Shown piece by piece: positions 1-6,641 of a stretch of DNA of 9,374 bases (position 1 is its first letter; each line of letters opens with the position of its first letter). The position numbers and the translations under genes were made by a program. Source of the DNA: Phycisphaerales bacterium (lineage in GTDB: Bacteria; Planctomycetota; Phycisphaerae; Phycisphaerales; UBA1924); the NCBI GenBank assembly GCA_020054055.1, contig JAGVLZ010000276.1:1-9374 (forward strand), in the 5' to 3' direction. The notes below the pieces were generated by a model, which saw only the letters and a list, made by a program, of their open reading frames with translations, did not search any database and had not been told where the DNA came from.

Positions 1-754
1 CGCGCTTCGGCAGCGCGAACCCGAGCACCAGCCCGCCGAGGTACCCGAGCACCAGCGCCAGCAAGAGCAGCGCCCGCCCGCGAGGATCGAGGTCCCGATT
101 CCAGAAATAAACCAGTTGCTGCCACGTCCGCGCCGCGAAGACCTTCACCGCGCGCGACCCGCGCTCCACCGTCAGGTCCGCGATCGATCCCGGTCCCTCC
201 GGATCATCCGGTTGCGCCGCGGTCTCCTCGATTTTCGCCCGTGCCTGCTCCACCGCATCGCCGATCGTCTCTTTCACCTGATCCAGTTGCATCGATTGGA
301 GCCGTTCTTCGATCGTCTGGGGCCCCGATGATTCGGGTTCATCCTCCGGCGCAACCTGAGCCCCGTCCACCGGCGTGTTCGGCACCGGCAGTTTCACAAA
401 CGCCGCCACCGCGAGCGTGCTCACCACCGCCACCACGACCGCCAGCGTGTTCGCCACCAGAACGCGGAAGGCGAGCCACCCGAGCAGCGCCCCCATCACG
501 GCGCCGATCCCCGTGAGCGCCCAGTCCCCGATCCATTGCGTCACCGCGACCGGCAACAGGTGCGCCGCTCCCACGCCGACGAGTGCGCCCAGCGCGATGA
601 ACGCCGGGCGCATCAGTTTCCCCCCCGCCAGCCAGATCAGGAGGCCCACCAGCAGCGTCATCACCGCCGCCATGTGGACCGACCAGGGCCACGCCGCGCC
701 GCCGATACCCGGCGCGGCCGCGAGGGTCGCGATTTGTCCAAGAATCCATTCCAT
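1..754 (-). CDS. Multi-pass membrane protein of unknown function, 3' end beyond left edge
   Basis: The frame is open from an ATG at 754-752 to the left edge, giving 251 visible residues and no stop. The protein begins MEWILGQIATLAAAPG. Hydrophobic stretches at about residues 28-45, 50-71, 79-97 and 98-122 look like membrane segments rich in Gly and Ala. A polar, acidic stretch follows (about 123-215, with EDEPES and a helical EERLQSMQLDQVKE region). A further hydrophobic segment (about 231-250, ALLLLALVLGYLGG) ends in positive residues at the edge. GAAGG at 766-762 lies 7 bases before the ATG, which favours this start over the GTG just upstream at 757-755. Strong G/C at third codon positions supports the frame over the overlapping minus-strand frame at 339-749, which yields a low-complexity Gly/Arg product. 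I do not recognise the family. The arrangement of N-terminal helices, a soluble linker and a last helix is visible; any function would be a guess. It is transcribed divergently from pheA. Confidence 0.8.
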   Translation of the reverse strand, partial: MEWILGQIATLAAAPGIGGAAWPWSVHMAAVMTLLVGLLIWLAGGKLMRPAFIALGALVGVGAAHLLPVAVTQWIGDWALTGIGAVMGALLGWLAFRVLVANTLAVVVAVVSTLAVAAFVKLPVPNTPVDGAQVAPEDEPESSGPQTIEERLQSMQLDQVKETIGDAVEQARAKIEETAAQPDDPEGPGSIADLTVERGSRAVKVFAARTWQQLVYFWNRDLDPRGRALLLLALVLGYLGGLVLGFALPKR

Positions 755-877
755 CACAAGGCCTTCTTCGGAGGATGGGCCGTCGCGTTACGATCCAACA
801 CGTTCAATCGACCGTACAAGGCCCGAAGCAAAAGCCTAGCCCCTCGGCACCGACCCAACGCGGCTCGATCCAATCAG

Positions 878-984
878 AACGCAGAGGAAAACAAAGGAAG
901 ACTGAAATGAACAGATTCACTCGCGGCCAATCAATCCCTCGTCTTTGACTCTTCACTCCGTCTCCCCCTGTCTTCCTCTGCGTT
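878..984. repeat. Imperfect inverted repeat, probable dispersed intergenic element
   Basis: The left arm begins AACGCAGAGG (878-887) and ends AAGAC (898-902). The right arm at 970-984, read on the other strand, is AACGCAGAGGAAGAC. The arms match perfectly over 15 bases except that the left arm carries 10 extra bases (888-897). Those extra bases end in AAGG and look like a partial duplication within the arm. The arms are separated by 67 bases (903-969). This is too long a loop for an ordinary terminator and no T-run follows. The 'acgcagagg' style of sequence resembles short intergenic repeats that I associate with many environmental bacterial genomes; this is recollection and cannot be tested inside one window. 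Confidence 0.5.
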
Positions 985-1036
985 CAATGGCCTTCTCCGC
1001 GCCGCCGTGGTAAATAACCCCTCCCGACCAGCCGAT

Positions 1037-1040
1037 GGAG
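1037..1040 (+). promoter_or_regulatory. Ribosome binding site that fixes the pheA GTG start
   Basis: GGAG lies 6 bases before the GTG at 1047. The next in-frame ATG would fall inside the chorismate mutase first helix (Met27) and would remove the active-site Arg21, so the GTG is preferred. Confidence 0.7.
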
Positions 1041-1046
1041 TAAGCA

Positions 1047-2183
1047 GTGGAGAGCGGATCAGATCAACCCAGGCCATCGACCCCCCCGCGCTCCCTCGAC
1101 GAGATCCGCACCCTCATCGACCGCATGGACGACCAGATCGTCCGCCTCCTCAACGAGCGCGCCCGCCTCATCGTCGAGGTCGGCCTCGTCAAACGCGGCA
1201 CGGGAGTCCCCATCTACGCACCCCACCGCGAGCAGGCCGTCCTCCAGCGCGTCCTCGCCGCCAACGCCGGCCCGCTCCCCGCGCGCACCGTCGAGGCCGT
1301 CTACCGTGAGATCATGTCCGGCTCCTTCGCCCTCGAGCAACCCCTCCGCATCGGTTACCTCGGCCCACCCGGCTCCTACAGTCACCAGGCGGCGGTGAAG
1401 CAGTTCGGCAACTCCGTCTCCTTCGAGGACCTCCACACCATCGCGGGCGTCTACACCGAAGTCCTCCGGGGCCACTGCCACTACGGCCTCGCCCCCATCG
1501 AAAACTCCATCGGCGGCGGCATCGTCGAAACCCTCGACGCCTTCGCCGAGCACGCGAGCGACATCAAGGTCTACGCCGAGGTGCTCATCGAGGTCCACCA
1601 CGCGCTCCTGAGTTCGTGCGAGCCGCGCGACGTGCGAAAGATCCTGAGCAAGCCGGAGGTCTTCGATCAGTGCCGCATGTGGCTCGCCACGCAGTTCCCC
1701 AAGGCCGCGCTCGAGCCCGCCCCGAGCACCAGCCGCGCCGTCCAGATCGTGCTGGAAGAGTTCGAGAAAGACCCATCCTGCGGCCTCGCCGCCATCGCCT
1801 CACCCCTCGCCGGGCAGATCTACGGCCTCGACGTCCTCTTCGAGAAAATCGAGGACAACCCCAACAACGTCACACGCTTCGCCGTCATCAGTAAGCAGGC
1901 CGCCAAACCCAGCGGCGACGACAAGACGAGCATCATGTTCGAGACCGCGGACAAACCCGGCGCCCTCGTCAGCGTCCTCCGAGTCTTCGAGGAAGCCGGA
2001 ATCAACCTCACCCACATCGACAAGCGCCCCAGCGGCCGCGTCAACTGGACCTACACCTTCTTCATCGACGCCCAAGGCCATCAGGACGACGCGAAAGTCA
2101 CCGCCGCCATCACCGAGGCGCGGACGCACTGCCAGCACCTGACGGTGCTGGGGAGTTACCCGCGGGCGCGGAGGATTTTGTAG
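1047..2183 (+). CDS. pheA: Bifunctional chorismate mutase / prephenate dehydratase (P-protein)
   Basis: The 378-residue cytoplasmic enzyme converts chorismate to prephenate and then to phenylpyruvate, the phenylalanine branch. Residues about 16-96 form an AroQ-type chorismate mutase helix bundle, with the expected Arg21, Arg38, Lys49, Arg61 and Glu62. The position of E. coli Asp48 is Ala58, as in Pseudomonas-type P-proteins that have a different residue there. A linker ending in ALEQPLRI leads to the prephenate dehydratase domain (about 101-281), opening with GYLGPPGSYS and carrying the catalytic TRF motif at 276-278 (NNVTRFAVI). A C-terminal ACT domain (about 294-374) has GALV at 305-308. 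The usual ESRP phenylalanine-binding motif reads DKRP (325-328). In this family the ACT domain gives feedback inhibition by phenylalanine. Length and domain order are complete. The gene stands alone on its strand and converges on the exported-protein gene 11 bases away. Codon use is strongly GC-biased, like lptD. Confidence 0.97.
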   Translation: MESGSDQPRPSTPPRSLDEIRTLIDRMDDQIVRLLNERARLIVEVGLVKRGTGVPIYAPHREQAVLQRVLAANAGPLPARTVEAVYREIMSGSFALEQPLRIGYLGPPGSYSHQAAVKQFGNSVSFEDLHTIAGVYTEVLRGHCHYGLAPIENSIGGGIVETLDAFAEHASDIKVYAEVLIEVHHALLSSCEPRDVRKILSKPEVFDQCRMWLATQFPKAALEPAPSTSRAVQIVLEEFEKDPSCGLAAIASPLAGQIYGLDVLFEKIEDNPNNVTRFAVISKQAAKPSGDDKTSIMFETADKPGALVSVLRVFEEAGINLTHIDKRPSGRVNWTYTFFIDAQGHQDDAKVTAAITEARTHCQHLTVLGSYPRARRIL

Positions 2184-2202
2184 CGGGGAGTACGCTACTC
2201 CT
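2180..2202. terminator. Compact hairpin over the two convergent stop codons
   Basis: Two alternative stems overlap here: GTAGCG (2180-2185) with CGCTAC (2193-2198), and GGAGTA (2187-2192) with TACTCC (2196-2201) around a three-base loop. They span the pheA stop (2181-2183) and the stop of the minus-strand gene (2195-2197). Neither strand has a proper T-run after the stem, so an intrinsic terminator acting in both directions is possible but weak. The position between convergent genes is the best argument for it. Confidence 0.3.
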
Positions 2203-3064
2203 TCGCTGGGACTTGGTTTGCTGGCGGTCCCGACGAGTTGACTTCGTTCGACCGCTTTCGTTCATCAGCCCAGACTCGCCACCGATCAATGACAGCCAAT
2301 TGCTCCTGTGGAATCTTGAGCGATTCATACCCATCGTCGGTTCCCCGTACATCGCGGAGACACGCGATCGCGGTTTGGCGAACCCATGCATCCCGATGCA
2401 TTAGCCCGTCGACGCAGGAGTCGAGAAACTCGTCCAAGAGTTTGAGGTTGTAAGCAAGGCTGATGCCTCGCGCATGTACTGCGTCGCTGCGCGAAGCGAG
2501 CGCGGTCGCAATAGTCTCCCGTTGTTCGTCTTGGGATACCGGAAGGTGCCCCAGCTGGATCGCGTCCATCAGGATCAGTTGATCTGGTTCGACAAGGCTC
2601 TTGAAGTGCTGGTGAATCGCCGCGAGGGATGCGAGCGCTGGCGCGTCGTTGCTCGGAACATTATCCGAGAGCGCCACGAAGCTGCTCGCGATCTCAATGA
2701 TCTTGGAGCCCGCGACGACCTCCAGTGCAGAATCTTCGACGCTAATCCACACCAACTGCTCAGACAGCCCAATGACCAGCGATTGATTGATCAGTGGACG
2801 AATCCCTGCCACATCCGGAACACACGGCTCGACATCCGCGAGTCGAATCTGTGCGTCGCGGATGGACCCACGCAGCACTCTGTCGACTCGCAATATGCTC
2901 GCGTTGTTCTCGCGTTCCACAACAACCCCCTGCACCAAGATCGGCGAGACGCGAAGCACATCGAGAGGGCGCATGGTGACCCGGCAAGATGCGAAACCCT
3001 CGTCCGCCATCGAGACCAAGCAGCAGCAAAACACGATTTGAATAACTCGGCGTCTAATCGTCAT
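2195..3064 (-). CDS. Exported protein with NTR/TIMP-like N-terminus and HEAT-like helices
   Basis: I chose the ATG at 3064-3062 (289 residues). GGAG lies 7 bases upstream, and the start is followed at once by a signal peptide: MTIRRR, then hydrophobic VIQIVFCCCLVSM, with probable cleavage after GFA (Ala25). An upstream in-frame ATG at 3109 would put a polar stretch before the signal. The mature protein starts S-Cys27 and continues with strand-like segments of the form V-x-G-x-V...V-x-R-V-L-R-G (about 27-90), with a second Cys at 81. This resembles the NTR/TIMP-like OB fold, but I rate that low. Residues about 193-239 contain paired helices resembling HEAT repeats (RDAWVRQTAIACLRDV). The C-terminus is polar. 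The ATG overlaps the end of the upstream 1133-residue gene by 11 bases, so the two are very likely transcribed together and translationally coupled. Codon use looks more mixed and less GC-rich than in pheA or lptD. No enzyme motif is seen. Confidence 0.8.
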   Translation of the reverse strand: MTIRRRVIQIVFCCCLVSMADEGFASCRVTMRPLDVLRVSPILVQGVVVERENNASILRVDRVLRGSIRDAQIRLADVEPCVPDVAGIRPLINQSLVIGLSEQLVWISVEDSALEVVAGSKIIEIASSFVALSDNVPSNDAPALASLAAIHQHFKSLVEPDQLILMDAIQLGHLPVSQDEQRETIATALASRSDAVHARGISLAYNLKLLDEFLDSCVDGLMHRDAWVRQTAIACLRDVRGTDDGYESLKIPQEQLAVIDRWRVWADERKRSNEVNSSGPPANQVPAKE

Positions 3065-6000
3065 GGGTGTTCTCCGTGCGGTGCTGTTTACCGGGATTGC
3101 CCCAATCATGTTGTGCCAGCGAATGCTGAGGAACCGTTTCGCTCATCCACGCATCACGCTCAAGTGGGAAAGTTTGGCCCGGGAAGTCGTAGGTAAACGA
3201 ATCGGCAACAGCATTGTTGTTGGGGTCCAAATCAACGTCATCACCGTAGGAAATCTCAGAGGTATCTGATGTTTCGTCGATGACCCCATCCGGTGGATCG
3301 TCGTCATCAACATTGGCAATGCCTGGCTTGCCATCGGGACCGAAGAGCCAGTTCACGTATCCCGCATGAAAATCCCAGCCTGAAGTCCACGCCGACCCAA
3401 CGATCGCCATTTGAGCGGCGAGCAACGCATCGTGTTCGGTGATCTGCGAAATGTGGCGGGCCTCATGTCGCACGATGTTCGCGAAGAAATCGATTCCCGT
3501 GACAATCTGTTGAGTTCCGTCTCGGCGCCACTTGTCTGAGAGAAGAACCGGTGCTTCACCGATCCATGCAACATTCTTCTGAAACGCGAGCGGATGAGAC
3601 CACATCTTCATCGCCGGAACAACGGCGGCAAGATTTGTCGGGTGAATCTCGCCCTGAAACAGGAACCTCGCGTCGCCAGCCGGCGATTGCTGCCAGTAAT
3701 AGAACCAGTTAGGTGATCGAGAGCTTCTGGCTAGGATCGAGCCGGGAAGTCTTTGTATGGCGATGTCTTGTTCAGCGACCGGCGGCGTTTGATCCGGCCC
3801 AGGATGATTCGTCGCGTCCCTGGGGTAGAACACCTCGATCTCGCGACGGAGCGTCATCGCGAACCCGGCAGAGCCGGTGATGTTGACGGCGACCGTCTTT
3901 CGCCCGAAGTCGTCGTTGAGTTCCGGCAAGCCCAAGAAGTCAGCCTCCGTCACCCACAATCCCTCGGCAGAAGTGTAGGTCGGCCGCCCAACCGTCGCGC
4001 TTTGAGCGTTCGTCCACTGAAATGATGTCTGCACTCCCCCAGAGTGCGAATCGCCGATCGACGTGATCTCCGACGTCATCCCCGCAACCAACCCCCGAAT
4101 CGCCTCGACATCCGGCTCGACATCAACGCGAATAGGAATCTGGAGCAATCCTTCCGGCTCGTCCGTGCTGAAAGTGAACTCATTCCCGACGAACGACCCC
4201 GCCGCCAGTGCCGGATCATTAATCAGCCCGTCGTTGTTCGTGTCCACCGGGTTCGCAATGGTGACCGCCGCCACCGTCACTTTCACCGGCTTGATGACCG
4301 ATGCCGAGCGTTCGACCTCCTCGCCGTTGATCGTCTGGAAATACTTGCCGGAGAAGCAGGCGTAGACCCTCGAATCGTGCAACGCCCCGCTCGCCGACAT
4401 CCCCTCTATCTTGAAGGCTTTCGTCGGCGGCGTCCCCTCGATCCGCACGTTCCCGGGAAGCCGAGAGTACGCCACGCCTTCGAACAACTTCGTCTCCACG
4501 TTCGCGGGCCTCCCTCCCACGGCCCCATTCAGGATATCCCCGTCCGACACGCGGTACCAGACCTTGATCGTGCCCGAAGAAGTGATCCACCAGGTGGAGT
4601 CGTGGAACTCGTTCGGGTTCTCGCCGTCGATCCCGTCGATCGTCAGCGTCTGGAAATCTGACTCGCCCGCGATGTCCGCGTCGAGATAATCGGCCACGTT
4701 GTCCTCGTCGTCATCGTCGGTGTTGGCGACGATCAGGATCGAGCCGTCTTCCTCGGGCGCGACCGGTGCGAGCGAGTGACCGGTCAACGCCATCGGGATG
4801 TCGATCGCCTTGAAGTCGATCTCACCCGAGCAATCGCGGCTCGCGCTGACGGTCACTGTTCCCGTGTTCTCCGGCGTGACCGTCACGAGATAACCGTAGT
4901 TGGGGTTCTGCTCCAGTTCGGCGTTCGAGGCCGACCACGACCAATCCCCGGACCCCGCTCCGCCGCTCGCCGCGAGCCTGATCGGCAATCCGACATTGTG
5001 GTACTTGTGAGGTTCCGTGCCGCTGCTGGGGTAGGAAATGTCCACGACGCAAGGGGGCGGTGGAGGGGGCGGCGGCGGGGGTGGTGGCGGTGGGGGAGGA
5101 GGCGGGGGCGGAGGCGGCGGTGGACCCGGAGGCGGCTGCGGCGTGTATGGATCGTTTTCAAGCGGATCATCGTCGGGCCATCCGTCGCCATCGTCATCTG
5201 CATCCCGCCAGTTCGGGACACCATCGTCGTCAGGGTCCGAGTCGGTGTGACGCTTGTCGAAACCACCATTGAACACGTCGTTGACATCGTTGATGCCATC
5301 GGTGTCGGAGTCTTGCGAGTCGGGAGGGAAGTAATACTGCCCGCGGAAAAAGAAATCAGGGTCCTCGCCGTTTGGGATCCCATCCCCGTCGAGATCCCCC
5401 GTCTCCGAGAAGTCCGGCCCTGAACCTCCGCCTGGGTCCCCGCACACGGGGATCATTTCGCAGTCCGAACAGATCATTATTTCGTCGCAGTCACCGCCCG
5501 CGCCGAACCCGTTCGTGTGGACTACTTCTTCTCGAAAGAGCGAGCTCTCTTCGATCACCTGCACGAGGTCGCGTGGGTCAACGATGCCATTCCGATTGAT
5601 GTCTTCGGGGATCGCCACGCGCTTTGTGCGCTTGCCGAGCGACTTTTTCACCGCGTCGATGTCCGACTGATCGACGATGCCGTCGGCGTTGATGTCCCCG
5701 GCGTATCCCCGCTCGACCGCGATTACACCAGCCAGCATCCCGGATGCCCAGAAGGACGCCCCGTTCTCGGCATCGTTGAAGAACCGTTCGGGCGGGCGGC
5801 CGTAGCCCGATTCGAGCTCGGCACCAGACCGCGAAGCCAGAACCGTCCACGTCGCTCGGTACACATGCCCTTGATCGCCGCCGAAGCCGATAAACGGATC
5901 GGTCGGACCGTCGGGTGTTGCTCCCGCATCGTCTGCTTCGAGGCGCTTGGCGCTCCCCACAACAAGATCCGGGCGCCCGTCCCCATCCTCATCCGGGACG

Positions 6001-6455
6001 GGCACGACAGCGAGGCCGAAGTATCCCCGGTCTCGCCCCGAAACCTTGTGAAAAATCGCCCCCGACGCGCCCGACACGATGAGAACATCCCCTCGAACCG
6101 CTCCCATGATCAAGCTCTTCGGCGCGGTGACAACGAGATCATCCACCCCATCGCCATCGATATCGCCGACACCCGTCACGGCCCACCCAAAAAGATCGCC
6201 CCGTTTCGGCCCGACGAATACACGAAGCTCCGCGCCATCCAACCCCGAAAAAACCGTCAGGCGGCTGAACGCGTCGCCGAGCCGAACGTCGCGCGAAACG
6301 GAGTCGATCCAACCATCGAAGTTCAGATCAAGGATCGGTTGAGGACGAGCGGCTGTGCCCCCCCCCCCCGCTGCGGCGGAAATCAACAGCGGCAGCGACA
6401 GCACGCCAAAACGACAAAGTCGATTTCCGCTAATCACCCGGAATGGACGCTTCAT
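3054..6455 (-). CDS. Large secreted FG-GAP/dockerin/TSP3/polyproline protein with a C-terminal HExxH motif
   Basis: The ATG at 6455-6453 has AAGGAG 5 bases upstream and starts a signal peptide (MKRPFRV..., hydrophobic core FGVLSLPLLISAAAG, cleavage near residues 33-36), giving 1133 residues. In order: a calcium-loop-like DLNFDGWID (43-51); two FG-GAP-like repeats with acidic loops (about 89-112, DIDGDGVDD, and 145-169, DEDGDGRPD); a complete type I dockerin with two loops (253-303, DINADGIVD and DINRNGIVD); a C-x5-C-x2-C-x5-C cluster (323-338); TSP3-like acidic repeats (353-436); PPPG, then 24 prolines (445-468); a probable Ig-like beta-rich region (470-555); an acidic loop DDDDEDNVADYLD (580-592); a further EF-hand-like DTNNDGLIND (738-747); HEARH at 997-1001, a HExxH zinc-site pattern followed by SQITEH; and an acidic C-terminal tail. 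It is therefore exported and probably calcium-stabilised; proteolysis is a hypothesis. Some N-terminal modules could bind partners, and no cohesin is in the window. It leads the coupled pair. Confidence 0.9.
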   Translation of the reverse strand: MKRPFRVISGNRLCRFGVLSLPLLISAAAGGGGTAARPQPILDLNFDGWIDSVSRDVRLGDAFSRLTVFSGLDGAELRVFVGPKRGDLFGWAVTGVGDIDGDGVDDLVVTAPKSLIMGAVRGDVLIVSGASGAIFHKVSGRDRGYFGLAVVPVPDEDGDGRPDLVVGSAKRLEADDAGATPDGPTDPFIGFGGDQGHVYRATWTVLASRSGAELESGYGRPPERFFNDAENGASFWASGMLAGVIAVERGYAGDINADGIVDQSDIDAVKKSLGKRTKRVAIPEDINRNGIVDPRDLVQVIEESSLFREEVVHTNGFGAGGDCDEIMICSDCEMIPVCGDPGGGSGPDFSETGDLDGDGIPNGEDPDFFFRGQYYFPPDSQDSDTDGINDVNDVFNGGFDKRHTDSDPDDDGVPNWRDADDDGDGWPDDDPLENDPYTPQPPPGPPPPPPPPPPPPPPPPPPPPPPPPCVVDISYPSSGTEPHKYHNVGLPIRLAASGGAGSGDWSWSASNAELEQNPNYGYLVTVTPENTGTVTVSASRDCSGEIDFKAIDIPMALTGHSLAPVAPEEDGSILIVANTDDDDEDNVADYLDADIAGESDFQTLTIDGIDGENPNEFHDSTWWITSSGTIKVWYRVSDGDILNGAVGGRPANVETKLFEGVAYSRLPGNVRIEGTPPTKAFKIEGMSASGALHDSRVYACFSGKYFQTINGEEVERSASVIKPVKVTVAAVTIANPVDTNNDGLINDPALAAGSFVGNEFTFSTDEPEGLLQIPIRVDVEPDVEAIRGLVAGMTSEITSIGDSHSGGVQTSFQWTNAQSATVGRPTYTSAEGLWVTEADFLGLPELNDDFGRKTVAVNITGSAGFAMTLRREIEVFYPRDATNHPGPDQTPPVAEQDIAIQRLPGSILARSSRSPNWFYYWQQSPAGDARFLFQGEIHPTNLAAVVPAMKMWSHPLAFQKNVAWIGEAPVLLSDKWRRDGTQQIVTGIDFFANIVRHEARHISQITEHDALLAAQMAIVGSAWTSGWDFHAGYVNWLFGPDGKPGIANVDDDDPPDGVIDETSDTSEISYGDDVDLDPNNNAVADSFTYDFPGQTFPLERDAWMSETVPQHSLAQHDWGNPGKQHRTENTHDD
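3072..3075 (-). promoter_or_regulatory. Ribosome binding site inside the upstream gene's 3' end
   Basis: GGAG (read on the minus strand) sits 7 bases before the ATG at 3064 and within the last codons of the 1133-residue gene. It decides the start of the exported-protein gene and supports translational coupling through the 11-base overlap ATGACGATTAG. Confidence 0.65.
5052..5123 (-). repeat. Degenerate 12-base tandem repeat coding for 24 consecutive prolines
   Basis: Seventy-two bases read as 24 proline codons using all four synonyms (9 CCG and 5 each of CCA, CCC and CCT). Read on the plus strand, the tract breaks into six 12-base units. The first two (from 5052 and 5064) differ at one base; later units have drifted. 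Runs of five G on the plus strand start at 5053, 5065, 5077, 5092 and 5104, so the template strand could form a G-quadruplex. The result is a stiff polyproline linker between the calcium-repeat N-terminal part and the C-terminal part. Confidence 0.9.
6358..6369 (-). repeat. Homopolymer of 12 G (coding strand) at the end of the signal peptide
   Basis: Twelve consecutive C on the plus strand, equal to 12 G on the coding strand, encode the end of Ala29 and Gly30-Gly33, just before the likely signal-peptidase site. The tract length comes from keeping the reading frames on both strands consistent across it. Gain or loss of one base would shift the frame after about residue 30 of 1133. Such tracts are known phase-variation switches in other surface-protein genes; here that is inference, and the tract is also error-prone in sequencing. 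Confidence 0.85.
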
Positions 6456-6460
6456 GATCG

Positions 6461-6466
6461 CTCCTT
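6461..6466 (-). promoter_or_regulatory. Ribosome binding site of the 1133-residue gene
   Basis: AAGGAG on the minus strand lies 5 bases before the ATG at 6455. It favours this start over an in-frame ATG at 6605, which would add 50 residues lacking any leader character and would start upstream of the predicted promoter. Confidence 0.75.
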
Positions 6467-6526
6467 TGCGCGGCCAATGGCGTTGGTGACCGCATATCAG
6501 GCAGCAGACAATCGCAATCAATGTAC

Positions 6527-6555
6527 AGAATAACTCAGAACACGTCCAAAGGCAA
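6527..6555 (-). promoter_or_regulatory. Candidate sigma-70-type promoter of the coupled pair
   Basis: On the minus strand TTGCCT (6555-6550) and TATTCT (6532-6527) are separated by 17 bases, each matching the consensus at four of six positions. The pair lies about 72 bases before the ATG of the 1133-residue gene and just downstream of a terminator (6611-6582), a sensible place to restart transcription. It is a pattern match only; planctomycete promoters are not well fitted by this consensus. Confidence 0.4.
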
Positions 6556-6581
6556 GGCAAATCGGAGCGCAACTCGATAAA

Positions 6582-6611
6582 TGATAAAAGCACACTTGCT
6601 GCCAAGTATGC
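6582..6611 (-). terminator. Intrinsic terminator upstream of the coupled pair
   Basis: Read on the minus strand, GCATACTTG (6611-6603) pairs with CAAGTGTGC (6598-6590) over nine base pairs with one G-U wobble, around the loop GCAG. TTTTAT follows directly (6589-6584). Stem, short loop and T-run fit a rho-independent terminator. It ends transcripts coming from the lptD side 262 bases after the lptD stop, and 31 bases after the likely former stop of the decayed gene at 6732-6642. Confidence 0.75.
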
Positions 6612-6641
6612 TTGGAGGACTTTTGGACAATAGGCCGGTCC

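Larger units (their letters stand above)
758..1046. other. Divergent intergenic region between the membrane-protein gene and pheA
   Basis: This stretch must hold the upstream signals of both flanking genes. I see no open frame with convincing codon use in it. The main structure is an inverted repeat (arms 878-902 and 970-984, listed separately). For pheA, a TAAATA at 1011-1016 could be a -10 element, but the hexamer 17 bases upstream (tggcct, 988-993) matches a -35 poorly, so I do not call a promoter. For the membrane-protein gene no hexamer pair with proper spacing stands out. No tRNA or riboswitch fold and no T-box was recognised. Confidence 0.5.

Noticed and set aside
339..749. Minus-strand 136-residue open frame starting MDSWTNRD
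   Set aside because: It is shifted by one frame from the membrane protein, which starts 5 bases earlier with a better ribosome site; its product is Gly/Arg-rich low complexity.
946..975. TTGACT (945-950) as a -35 element for pheA
   Set aside because: The hexamer 17 bases downstream (ctgtct) is not a plausible -10, and the position overlaps the inverted-repeat arm.
1059..1601. Minus-strand 180-residue open frame
   Set aside because: It is antisense to pheA, whose plus-strand product is complete and matches the family over its whole length.
2787..3196. Plus-strand frames opposite the exported-protein gene
   Set aside because: They have no ribosome sites or recognisable motifs; the minus-strand gene has a signal peptide, ribosome site and coupling overlap.
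5038..5250. Plus-strand frame with a long glycine run
   Set aside because: The glycines are only the complement of the proline codons on the coding strand.
5517..6533. Plus-strand 338-residue open frame
   Set aside because: It is antisense to the secreted protein's FG-GAP/dockerin part, whose motifs and signal peptide clearly identify the minus strand as coding.
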